A DNA stretch of 64,000 nucleotides from assembly GCF_017696275.1 (NCBI RefSeq), contig NZ_JAAORF010000001.1, positions 186,001-250,000 of the forward strand, given 5' to 3'. This document shows, piece after piece, positions 19,741 to 27,582 of this stretch; position 1 is the first letter of the stretch, and every line of letters begins with the position of its first letter. The notes beneath the pieces are model-generated. The model saw only the letters and a program-made list of their open reading frames with translations, had not been told where the DNA came from and searched no databases. Both the position numbers and the translations under genes were made by a program. Source of the DNA: Prochlorococcus marinus XMU1405 (GTDB lineage: Bacteria; Cyanobacteriota; Cyanobacteriia; PCC-6307; Cyanobiaceae).

Positions 19741-21408
19741 TTAGCGCTTAAGTTTTTCTAAACGTGAGCCTTTTCTCATACTTAATTGACACTTTATCCA
19801 ATCAATACTTATTGGTAGTGCAAAAAAAAGTGGCAACAATGCAAAATTATTTTGTTTATTGCTTACTAGTAAAGCAGATGCAATTGATAAGCTTCCTATA
19901 AGAATTGAATGGCCTAAAGTTTTTTGAGCAGTAAACATTTTTTTGAATTGCCTATCAGACTCTCCCATTCTTATTTGCAATTGTAAATCGCCCTGCTCTA
20001 ATCTTTCTAAACTTTCATCTATTCTTTTGGGAATGCCAACAGCTTTAGATCCTAGTTCACCTACTTGCCTTCCAAATTGGTTAATTAAATCGTTGGGAGT
20101 TTGATTATTTGAAGTCATAAGTTCTATTAAATAAGGCTTGGTAACTGATACAAGGTTAAACCCTGGATCAAGCATTCTACCAACTCCTTCAAAAGTTGAT
20201 AAAGCTCTCATCACAAAGATTAAATCTACTGGTAGTTGAAATGGAGTTTCATAAACAAGTTCGTATAAATCTCCAGATAATTTTTCAATAATATTTGGAC
20301 TAAATGGCGGTGTTAAGGCTTCTTTAAGCATCAATCTGACTAATCTTCTGACTGGTCCTATATCAATATCTTTTGAAATTAGCCCAGCTTTTTGTAATTG
20401 ACTGACAAGTGATGAGGCGTCTCTTAAAGCAGCAGCCTTAACCATTCCCCCTAATCTTGTTTGAAGATTATTTGAGATATTGCCCATCATTCCAAAATCA
20501 TAAAATATTAATTTACCTTCATTTGAAACTGCTAGATTCCCTGGATGAGGGTCTGCATGAAAAAAACCATAATTTACTAATTGTTTTAAATAACTGATGG
20601 CTCCTATTTCTGCGATTTTTGGTAAATCAATTTCTTGTGATTGTAATTTTTCTAAATCGCTTATTTTTGTTCCTTCTAGATAACTTAAACAAAGGACTTT
20701 TTCACTGCTCATATCCCAAATTACTTCAGGAACTGCAACATTTTCATCTTCAAGAAATTGCTGTCTAAATCTTGCTGCATATTGTGCTTCACAATTAAAA
20801 TCAAGCTCCTTCATGAGAACTTTCCTACACTCTTTGGCAATCTCAACCCAGTTTCTACCTCGACTCCAATTCTTATTTTTTTGCAATAACCCGGCTATTT
20901 GCTGCATTATGCCCAAATCGATAATAAACAATTCTTTTAAATTAGGTCTTTGGACTTTAAATACTACTTTCTTACCATCTTTTAAAGTCGCCCTATGGAC
21001 CTGAGCTAGTGATGCTGATCCAACCGGATCACATATTATTTGATCTATTTCATTAAACTTAGATCCCAGTTCCTCTCTTATAGTTTCTTCAACTTGCGCA
21101 AATGAAAAATTAGGAACTTGATCTTGTAATTTAGACAATTCCTGTATCCAGGTATTAGGAATTAAATCAGGCCTTGCTGATAATAATTGTCCAATTTTAA
21201 TAAATGCTGATCCAAGCTTTATTAATTGATTAGTAAACCACCTAGCTCTTATAATTTGGACCCTACTTTTTTCATTATTCTTAGTTTGGAAAATTGTAAA
21301 TCTAATATTATCTATCCATAAATTCATTAAAAGCGAAATCAGAGTTATCCAAATAAGAAAGGCCCTATGAAATTTTTTTAAACGATAATTAAGAATGTGA
21401 TAACTCAT
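19741..21408 (-). CDS. ABC1/AarF/UbiB-family atypical kinase
   Basis: This 555-residue protein has the UbiB-family motifs KLGQ-like FIKIGQLLSARPDLIP, GSASLAQVHRA (the Ala-rich loop), VVFKVQRPN (Lys), HADPHPGNL and YDFGMMG. A C-terminal hydrophobic segment (GHSILIGSLSIASALLVS) suggests membrane association. The family supports quinone and isoprenoid metabolism in bacteria and plastids; the exact substrate here is unknown. It overlaps the upstream coiled-coil gene by 4 bp, so the two are likely translationally coupled. Confidence 0.9.
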   Translation of the reverse strand: MSYHILNYRLKKFHRAFLIWITLISLLMNLWIDNIRFTIFQTKNNEKSRVQIIRARWFTNQLIKLGSAFIKIGQLLSARPDLIPNTWIQELSKLQDQVPNFSFAQVEETIREELGSKFNEIDQIICDPVGSASLAQVHRATLKDGKKVVFKVQRPNLKELFIIDLGIMQQIAGLLQKNKNWSRGRNWVEIAKECRKVLMKELDFNCEAQYAARFRQQFLEDENVAVPEVIWDMSSEKVLCLSYLEGTKISDLEKLQSQEIDLPKIAEIGAISYLKQLVNYGFFHADPHPGNLAVSNEGKLIFYDFGMMGNISNNLQTRLGGMVKAAALRDASSLVSQLQKAGLISKDIDIGPVRRLVRLMLKEALTPPFSPNIIEKLSGDLYELVYETPFQLPVDLIFVMRALSTFEGVGRMLDPGFNLVSVTKPYLIELMTSNNQTPNDLINQFGRQVGELGSKAVGIPKRIDESLERLEQGDLQLQIRMGESDRQFKKMFTAQKTLGHSILIGSLSIASALLVSNKQNNFALLPLFFALPISIDWIKCQLSMRKGSRLEKLKR

Positions 21409-21722
21409 TTAATTTGATTATTTATTGTTTTATTAAAGAGATCAATTTGTTTTTTGATACCTTCAATTTCATTTAAAGCTTTTTTTATTTTGGAATCTTG
21501 ATAAGTATTTGTAGACTCATTTTCTTGAATATTTTCTGCTTTTTCCAGTCTTGATGCTTCTTCGATTATGGATTCTTTTAAACTATCAAATTCTTTTTTG
21601 AGAATTTCTGGAGCATCTTGAGCAATATTTGTTGCTTCTTCAATTTTTTCAACCAATATCTCGTTTAATTTTTCGGTTACTTTCTTAATGGCAGCTTTTA
21701 AAAGGTAATCAGAGTTGGTCAT
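21405..21722 (-). CDS. Small coiled-coil hypothetical protein
   Basis: This 105-residue, charged, Glu/Lys-rich protein has heptad-like runs (KKVTEKLNEILVEKIEEATN, then SKIKKALNEIEGIKKQIDLF), predicting coiled coil throughout. There is no signal peptide or membrane segment. The 4 bp stop-start overlap with the UbiB-family kinase gene points to a shared function or complex. I do not recognise the family. Confidence 0.75.
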   Translation of the reverse strand: MTNSDYLLKAAIKKVTEKLNEILVEKIEEATNIAQDAPEILKKEFDSLKESIIEEASRLEKAENIQENESTNTYQDSKIKKALNEIEGIKKQIDLFNKTINNQIK

Positions 21723-21960
21723 GAAAAATATAATGTTTCAACGGCAATTGATTTTCGATATGACCTAATAATAGATCAATACAGAACATTTCACGTAACT
21801 GATCATTTTGATAATCAATTTTTTATGTTTTTCCTATGTAAGTTTGTTTCTATATTAAGCTTTTTTCTCTTTTTTCTTTTAACTTATATCTATATAAAGG
21901 TTCAGGTATTTACTTTAAAAATATCTTCTAACCAAGAACTCATCTAATTAACTACTAAAA

Positions 21961-21966
21961 AAGGAG
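21961..21966 (+). promoter_or_regulatory. Shine-Dalgarno AAGGAG that supports a TTG start
   Basis: AAGGAG ends 10 nt before TTG 21977. Strong SD sequences are scarce in this window, so it is good support for the unusual TTG start of the thioredoxin-reductase-like gene. Confidence 0.7.
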
Positions 21967-21976
21967 TTTTTTAAAA

Positions 21977-22933
21977 TTGGAAATCATTGAGTCAGATGTA
22001 GTTATTATCGGAGGAGGTCCGGCCGGATGTACTTGCGCACTTTATACGTCTCGTTCAAATTTAAAGACAGTAATTTTAGATAAAAACCCTTCTGTCGGCG
22101 CCTTAGCAATTACTCATCAAATAGCTAACTATCCAGGCGTTCCAGTTGATATAAGTGGAGAGAAATTACTTACTTTAATGAGAGAACAGGCTGTGCAATA
22201 TGGAACGGACTACAGAAGAGCACAAGTGTTTGGAATAGACACTAGTGGAGAATGGAAAATGGTTTATACACCTGAAGGTACTTTTAAAGCTAGAGCACTT
22301 GTACTTGCAAGCGGAGCTATGGGTAGACCTGCATCATTTAAGGGCGAAGCAGATTTTCTTGGCAAAGGAGTAAGTTATTGTGCTACATGTGATGGGGCTT
22401 TTTATAAAAATAGAGAAGTTGCCGTTGTTGGAGTCAATAAAGAGGCAATTGAAGAGGCAACTGTTCTAACTAAATTCGCATCAACTGTTCATTGGATTAC
22501 ATCCAGTGATCCTAAATCAGATAATGAAGAAGCTATGGAACTAATGGATAATTCAAATATAAAACATTGGAGTAGAACAAGATTATTGGAAATATTAGGT
22601 GATGATATGGGTGTTAATGGGGTTGTTGTAAAAAATAAGCAAGAGGAAAATCCTATTAATTTAAATTTAGATGGAGTGTTTGTCTACATGAGTGGTTCAA
22701 AGCCGATTACTGATTTTTTAGGCGATCAAATTGCTTTAAAAGAAGACGGAGGAGTTATTGTCGATGACTTTATGTCTACAAATTCTGATGGAGTATGGGC
22801 TATTGGAGACATAAGAAATACACCATTTAAGCAGGCCGTAGTTGCAGCTTCTGATGGATGTATTGCCGCAATGTCAATTGATAGATATTTAAATAGTAGA
22901 AAAAATATAAGAGTAGATTGGATTCATTCTTAA
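21977..22933 (+). CDS. Thioredoxin-reductase-like flavoprotein lacking the canonical NADPH motif
   Basis: The 318-residue protein has the TrxR architecture. The FAD motif IIGGGPAGCTCALY is near residue 10, the redox pair CATC is at 135-138 (the same numbering as E. coli TrxB), and the C-terminal FAD motif is AIGDIRNTPFKQAVVAASDG. The second Rossmann segment reads VVGVNKEAIEEA where TrxB has GGGNTAVEEA-like sequence. The HRRxxxR motif that binds the NADPH 2'-phosphate is replaced by ITSSDPK (174-180). It therefore probably does not use NADPH in the usual way. DDOR/DTR-type cyanobacterial flavoproteins are a possible match. Confidence 0.85.
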   Translation: MEIIESDVVIIGGGPAGCTCALYTSRSNLKTVILDKNPSVGALAITHQIANYPGVPVDISGEKLLTLMREQAVQYGTDYRRAQVFGIDTSGEWKMVYTPEGTFKARALVLASGAMGRPASFKGEADFLGKGVSYCATCDGAFYKNREVAVVGVNKEAIEEATVLTKFASTVHWITSSDPKSDNEEAMELMDNSNIKHWSRTRLLEILGDDMGVNGVVVKNKQEENPINLNLDGVFVYMSGSKPITDFLGDQIALKEDGGVIVDDFMSTNSDGVWAIGDIRNTPFKQAVVAASDGCIAAMSIDRYLNSRKNIRVDWIHS

Positions 22934-22955
22934 AAATAAATATTTTTTCTTAAAT

Positions 22956-23237
22956 TTAGAGGGGTGTTGCTTCAGAAATATAAGCGACTCCTCCGTAATA
23001 GCTCAAATCGTCCCTGATGTTATCTCTCATTTTATCTATTAATTCTTGCTCACAAAAAACAATTACATGAGCATTTGCTCCTAATCCTGTAAATTCCATA
23101 TCTTCAGTCACAACTCTTTCAGGCCCTCTGCCTGTAGCGTGTTTCATAACTGTATATCCAGGAACATTTGCTTTTTCTAATGTTTTAATGATTGCATCTA
23201 GTTCTCTTTCACTAAATATTAAGTCTAATCTTTTCAT
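22956..23237 (-). CDS. sbtB: SbtB-like PII-family carbon-sensing protein
   Basis: This 93-residue PII-like protein (KRLDLIFSERELDAIIKTLE; HATGRGPERVVTEDME in the T-loop region) is encoded 2 bp after sbtA, the position of SbtB in other cyanobacteria. SbtB binds cyclic AMP and adenine nucleotides and controls SbtA. Synechocystis SbtB is about 110 residues and ends in a CGPxGC redox loop; this protein stops at ISEATPL, so that loop is absent. It contains a single Cys (FCEQ). It is the last gene of the bicA-sbtA-sbtB operon. Confidence 0.88.
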   Translation of the reverse strand: MKRLDLIFSERELDAIIKTLEKANVPGYTVMKHATGRGPERVVTEDMEFTGLGANAHVIVFCEQELIDKMRDNIRDDLSYYGGVAYISEATPL

Positions 23238-23239
23238 TT

Positions 23240-24238
23240 TTATAAAGGGGAAAGTGGGATAATAGTATTTACTAAACTCATATATATGGGAATGCCGAGA
23301 ACTATATTGAATGGGAAAGTTAGACCTAGTGTAGTTGAAATATAATAACTAGATTTAGCTTCTGGAACTGTCATCCTCATCGCTGCAGGAACTGCTAAAT
23401 AAGAGGCACTTGCACATAAAACCACAAATAAAAGTGCGTTTCCAGGTCCTAAAGATAAAAATCTTGCAACAATAACACCAATAAATGCATTAAATAAAGG
23501 CATGAAAATGGCAAATCCAATCAAGAACGAACCCGCATTTTTCAGTCTTGGCAATCTTTGAGCAGCGACTATTCCCATATCTAACAAGAAGAAGCATTCT
23601 GCTCCATAGAATAATTGTCCAGTAAAAGGCTCCATTTTTTCAATTCCTGAAGGATTACTGAAAGCAGTGAGAAATCCTACAATCAAGCTTGAGAGCAATA
23701 AATAAACTGATCCATTCAAAAGTGATTCGTGTAATATTGCGCTTAGATGCATTTTTCTTGATTTTGGTCTATTTTTGGGAGCTGCAAATTTTACAAGTAA
23801 TAATCCAACAATTATTGCAGGAGATTCCATTAAAGCTAAGGCGCCAACCATAAAGCCATCAAAAGCTATTTTTTGACTTTCCAAAAAACTTTCTGCGGAA
23901 ATAAATGTAACAGCGCTAATAGATCCGTATGCTGCTGCTATCGCGGCTGAATTAAAGACATCAAACTTAAATCTTAAAATTAAAAATCCAATCAGAGGGA
24001 TTACTAGTGACATCAGTATTGCAGCGCTTAAAGTAGGCACTACTTGATTAGTGAAACCACTTTTTTGAATCTCTATGCCTCCTTTAAACCCAATAGCTAA
24101 GAGTAAATATAAAGAGAAGAGTTTAGGTAATGGAGCTGGTATTTCTAAATCAGATTTAAAAAGTACTGATATTGCTCCAATCAAAAAGAAAAGAACTGGC
24201 GGGGCTAATACATTTTGCAGAATTGGATTTATTTCCAT
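23240..24238 (-). CDS. sbtA: SbtA-like sodium-dependent bicarbonate transporter
   Basis: This 332-residue integral membrane protein of the DUF897/SbtA family has about ten hydrophobic segments. Its N-terminal LAPPVLFFLIGAISVLFKSD and internal GFKGGIEI match the family. SbtA imports bicarbonate with Na+ at the plasma membrane for the CO2-concentrating mechanism. It is sandwiched between bicA and sbtB (6 bp and 2 bp gaps), so all three are probably one transcript. It is annotated by homology; affinity in this lineage is not inferable from sequence. Confidence 0.9.
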   Translation of the reverse strand: MEINPILQNVLAPPVLFFLIGAISVLFKSDLEIPAPLPKLFSLYLLLAIGFKGGIEIQKSGFTNQVVPTLSAAILMSLVIPLIGFLILRFKFDVFNSAAIAAAYGSISAVTFISAESFLESQKIAFDGFMVGALALMESPAIIVGLLLVKFAAPKNRPKSRKMHLSAILHESLLNGSVYLLLSSLIVGFLTAFSNPSGIEKMEPFTGQLFYGAECFFLLDMGIVAAQRLPRLKNAGSFLIGFAIFMPLFNAFIGVIVARFLSLGPGNALLFVVLCASASYLAVPAAMRMTVPEAKSSYYISTTLGLTFPFNIVLGIPIYMSLVNTIIPLSPL

Positions 24239-24244
24239 AAATTA

Positions 24245-25897
24245 CTAGGCTATTTCATTTAGAGCAGTTTCTAAAGCTTCTTTTCTCGTTTCAATAATGC
24301 CTTCAACTCCAAACTTAGCTAATCTATCCTTTACTTTTTCATTTGCACCAGCAACAAATGCTTTTCTGGAATTATTTTTTGCTTCTTGCATCATGTCCTC
24401 TATTGCGAGAGTAGCCGTGACTCCAAGTCTTGGTACATCCGTAATATCTAATATCAAAACCTTATAGTTTCTTACAAGCATCATTCTCTCAGATATACCT
24501 TTAGCTGCTCCAAAACTAAGTGGTCCTTTTAGCCTAAACAACATTACTTCTCCTGCACATCTATCTAGAAGTGCTTTTTCATCAGCAGGCAATGCATTTT
24601 TTGCTTGATCATCTTTTGATAAAGGATTATCCTCATCCATACCTTCTAGTTGAGTTTCGGTTATTGAATCAATAGTGAGCATATTTGCTATGAATACACC
24701 TACTAGAACTGCCCAAATTAAATCCCAAAAAACAGTCATTAAAAGTACTCCGTACATTACTACTGATGTTTTTAAAGATAATTTGTGCGCCCTCCTCAAG
24801 AATCCCCAATCAATAATATCTAGGCCTACTTTTATAAGAATTCCTGCTAGCAATGAGGTTGGTATTTGCTCAGCTAAAGGTCCCGCACCAACTAAAACTA
24901 TCAACAATACAACTGAGTGAACCATACCAGAAATGGGAGTTGATCCTCCAGATTTAACATTTATAACTGTTCTCATGGTTGCTCCTGCTCCAGGTAAACC
25001 TGAAAACAGACCTGCTACAGCATTTCCTATCCCTTGACCAATAAGTTCTCTATCGGAATTATGTTTTGTTTGAGAGATATTGTCTGCTACGAGAGATGTC
25101 AGTAAGGAATCAATGGCGCCAAGTACTGCTAGGACTAATCCTGCCTTGAAAATAATTGGGAAATATTGATTAAAACTTGGGAAATTTAAAGATGGAACTC
25201 CCCTTGGAATTTCTCCAATTCTATCAATAGCTCCGTCTCCAAAAATTAAAATTGATATTGGAGTTACTATCAATAAGGCCAATAGAGGAGAAGGAACCCA
25301 TTGACTTATTTTTCTAGGAGTTAGAAATACTATACCTAGAGTCATTATTGCCACTCCAATAGCAGCACCATTTGGCTGGAAATTTGAAAATACAGTAGAT
25401 AAAGATTCGACTACCCCACCACGAGTGCTAATACCTAGTAGTGGTCCAATCTGAAGTGCAATGATTATGACTCCAATACCAGACATAAATCCTGATACAA
25501 CAGAATATGGAACTAAAGTAATGTATTTTCCAAGTTTTAGAATCCCAAATAATATTTGCAGTAAGCCGCCAATGACTACCGCTGCCATCACTAAAGGTAA
25601 AATTTGCCCTGCAGAGAGATCTCTTGGAACCCCCACTGCTGCTAAGCCTGCTACTACGCCAGCAACAGTTACACTCATGGGACCTGTAGGTCCACTAACC
25701 TGAGCAGGTGTTCCACCGAACAATGCTGCTAAGAAACCAACTACTACTGCCCCATATAGTCCATAAATTGCTCCGCCAGGTCCTAACGCAGCATTACCAA
25801 AAGCAAGAGCGAGAGGTAAAGCCACCACTGCGGCTGTGATCCCTCCAAGAATATCTCCTCTTACATTCTTTAGATGAAATCCATTAATTATTTTCAA
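24245..25897 (-). CDS. bicA: BicA-like SulP-family bicarbonate/anion transporter with STAS domain
   Basis: This 550-residue SulP protein has a multi-helix transport domain (ALPLALAFG, GPTGPMSVTVAGV, GQGIGNAVAGLFSGLPGAGA) and a C-terminal cytosolic STAS domain (about 440-550; VMLFRLKGPLSFGAAKG, VLILDITDVPRLGVTA). SulP proteins carry sulfate or bicarbonate. The position immediately upstream of sbtA-sbtB favours Na+/HCO3- uptake of the BicA type. The start is TTG at 25897, supported by a strong SD 5 nt upstream. Confidence 0.88.
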   Translation of the reverse strand: MKIINGFHLKNVRGDILGGITAAVVALPLALAFGNAALGPGGAIYGLYGAVVVGFLAALFGGTPAQVSGPTGPMSVTVAGVVAGLAAVGVPRDLSAGQILPLVMAAVVIGGLLQILFGILKLGKYITLVPYSVVSGFMSGIGVIIIALQIGPLLGISTRGGVVESLSTVFSNFQPNGAAIGVAIMTLGIVFLTPRKISQWVPSPLLALLIVTPISILIFGDGAIDRIGEIPRGVPSLNFPSFNQYFPIIFKAGLVLAVLGAIDSLLTSLVADNISQTKHNSDRELIGQGIGNAVAGLFSGLPGAGATMRTVINVKSGGSTPISGMVHSVVLLIVLVGAGPLAEQIPTSLLAGILIKVGLDIIDWGFLRRAHKLSLKTSVVMYGVLLMTVFWDLIWAVLVGVFIANMLTIDSITETQLEGMDEDNPLSKDDQAKNALPADEKALLDRCAGEVMLFRLKGPLSFGAAKGISERMMLVRNYKVLILDITDVPRLGVTATLAIEDMMQEAKNNSRKAFVAGANEKVKDRLAKFGVEGIIETRKEALETALNEIA

Positions 25898-25902
25898 AGA
25901 TA

Positions 25903-25910
25903 CTCTCCTT
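25903..25910 (-). promoter_or_regulatory. Shine-Dalgarno AAGGAGAG before bicA
   Basis: On the minus strand AAGGAGAG lies 5 nt before TTG 25897. It is one of the strongest SD sequences in the window and decides the bicA start despite the TTG codon. Confidence 0.7.
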
Positions 25911-26117
25911 AAAATAAATACTTAACTAAAAGATATTATCTCTTTATGACGTAAATTTGTGAAAAATGAAGTTTGTGCAAAATATTTTTGTAACTTTTTT
26001 CTTTTTTTTAATAAATTTTAGTTACTTTTCCTGAACAAAACTAGTCTCTGATTGATTCATGTGCGAGACAAGCGATTAATGTATTAGATAAATATTTTTC
26101 AATTTAATAATATTCAA

Positions 26118-27119
26118 ATGAATTCGATTATTCGTCCAAGAAGATTAAGAAGAACTGAGGCAATTAGAGAAATGGTTAGAGAAAACCATTTGGCGGCATC
26201 GGACTTTATCTATCCATTATTTATTCATGAAAAAGATTTCAAAGAGGAAATTTCCGCAATGCCCGGAACTTACAGATGGGATATTAATGGCTTATTAAAG
26301 GAGGTTACTAGGGCATGGGAATTGGGAATTAGATGTGTGGTTCTTTTCCCAAAAATTAACGATAGCTTAAAGACTGAAGATGGAGCAGAATGTTTTAATG
26401 AGGACGGTTTAATACCTAAAGCTATTCGAATATTAAAAAAAGAGATTCCAGAAATGGCAATAATGACAGATGTTGCCTTGGACCCTTACTCGTGTGATGG
26501 ACATGATGGCTTAGTTGATGAAACTGGAAAAATATTGAATGATGAAACGATTGAAATTTTAAAAAAACAAGCTTTAACTCAAGCTAGAGCTGGAGCAGAT
26601 TTTATCGGCCCTAGTGACATGATGGATGGGAGAGTTGGAGCAATTAGGACTGCTCTTGATAATGAAGGATTTAGTGATGTAGGTATCATTAGTTATACAG
26701 CTAAATATTCTTCTGCTTATTATGGTCCGTTTAGAACTGCTTTAGATTCGGCTCCTAGAGAAAATAATAAGAAAGTAATTCCAAACAATAAATCTACATA
26801 TCAAATGGACCCTGCCAATTCAAAAGAGGCTTTAATTGAATCTGCATTGGATCAGTATGAAGGAGCTGATATTTTGATGGTAAAACCAGGAATTTCTTAT
26901 TTGGATATTGTTTATAGACTAAGCACATTTTCAAATAAGCCCATAGCTGCATACAACGTTAGTGGGGAGTATTCCATGGTAAAGTCTGCTGCCATGAAGA
27001 ACTGGATTAATGAAAAAGATATTGTTTTAGAGACATTGCTTAGTTTTAAAAGAGCAGGAGCAAAATTAATCCTCACTTATCATGCTTGTGATGCATCTCA
27101 ATGGTTGCAGGATACTTAA
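26118..27119 (+). CDS. hemB: Delta-aminolevulinic acid dehydratase (porphobilinogen synthase)
   Basis: The 333-residue enzyme condenses two aminolevulinates to porphobilinogen for heme and chlorophyll. It shows the Schiff-base lysines in SYTAKYSSAYYGPFR and LMVKPGISYLDI, with IGPSDMMDGRVGAIR between. The metal site reads DVALDPYSCDGHDG, with aspartates rather than the Cys triad of zinc enzymes, as in plant and cyanobacterial Mg-type HemB. The roughly 220 bp upstream region shared with divergent bicA has no recognised operator. Confidence 0.97.
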   Translation: MNSIIRPRRLRRTEAIREMVRENHLAASDFIYPLFIHEKDFKEEISAMPGTYRWDINGLLKEVTRAWELGIRCVVLFPKINDSLKTEDGAECFNEDGLIPKAIRILKKEIPEMAIMTDVALDPYSCDGHDGLVDETGKILNDETIEILKKQALTQARAGADFIGPSDMMDGRVGAIRTALDNEGFSDVGIISYTAKYSSAYYGPFRTALDSAPRENNKKVIPNNKSTYQMDPANSKEALIESALDQYEGADILMVKPGISYLDIVYRLSTFSNKPIAAYNVSGEYSMVKSAAMKNWINEKDIVLETLLSFKRAGAKLILTYHACDASQWLQDT

Positions 27120-27181
27120 AAACTCATTATTAACAAAAATTTGGTTTATTCTTAGATAAGAAATAAATTAATTGCTTTGTT

Positions 27182-27568
27182 TTGAAGTTTTCACAAGGTG
27201 TAAATAGGATTGGTCACATTGCGCTAAGAGTAGAGAATCTCGAAAGGGCGAAATCTTTTTATATTAAGCTGGGTATGAATTTGGTTTGGGATGATAAAGA
27301 TTGGTCTTATTTAGAGGCAGGTAAAGGGAAAGATGGACTTGCGTTGTTAGGCCCTAGCTACAAAGCTGCAGGACCTCACTTTGCTTTTCATTTTGAAAAT
27401 AAAAAAGAAGTGGAAAATATTCAAAATGATTTAAAAAATTCTGGTGTAAAAGTTGGTCCTTTACATGAGCATAGAGATGGAACAGCATCTTTTTATATGA
27501 AGGATACTGAAGGAAACTGGCTTGAGATGCTTTATGTTCCTCCAGAAGGGATTCAATCGAATGTTTGA
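27182..27568 (+). CDS. VOC (glyoxalase/bleomycin-resistance fold) family protein
   Basis: This 128-residue single-domain VOC protein starts with TTG at 27182. It has the paired beta-alpha-beta modules (RIGHIALRVENLERAKSFYI; FYMKDTEGNWLEMLYVPPEG), with a metal-type His near position 12 and a Glu in LEML. The reaction is unknown; lactoylglutathione lyase, dioxygenase and resistance proteins share the fold. The stop at 27566-27568 nearly abuts mutS2, so the two are likely cotranscribed. Confidence 0.8.
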   Translation: MKFSQGVNRIGHIALRVENLERAKSFYIKLGMNLVWDDKDWSYLEAGKGKDGLALLGPSYKAAGPHFAFHFENKKEVENIQNDLKNSGVKVGPLHEHRDGTASFYMKDTEGNWLEMLYVPPEGIQSNV

Positions 27569-27582
27569 TTCTTTTTTTTTGT

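Noticed and set aside
27565-27582. TTG start of mutS2 overlapping the VOC stop codon
   Set aside because: Adds six unusual residues with no ribosome site; ATG 27583 is the simpler choice, though coupling through TTGA cannot be excluded.
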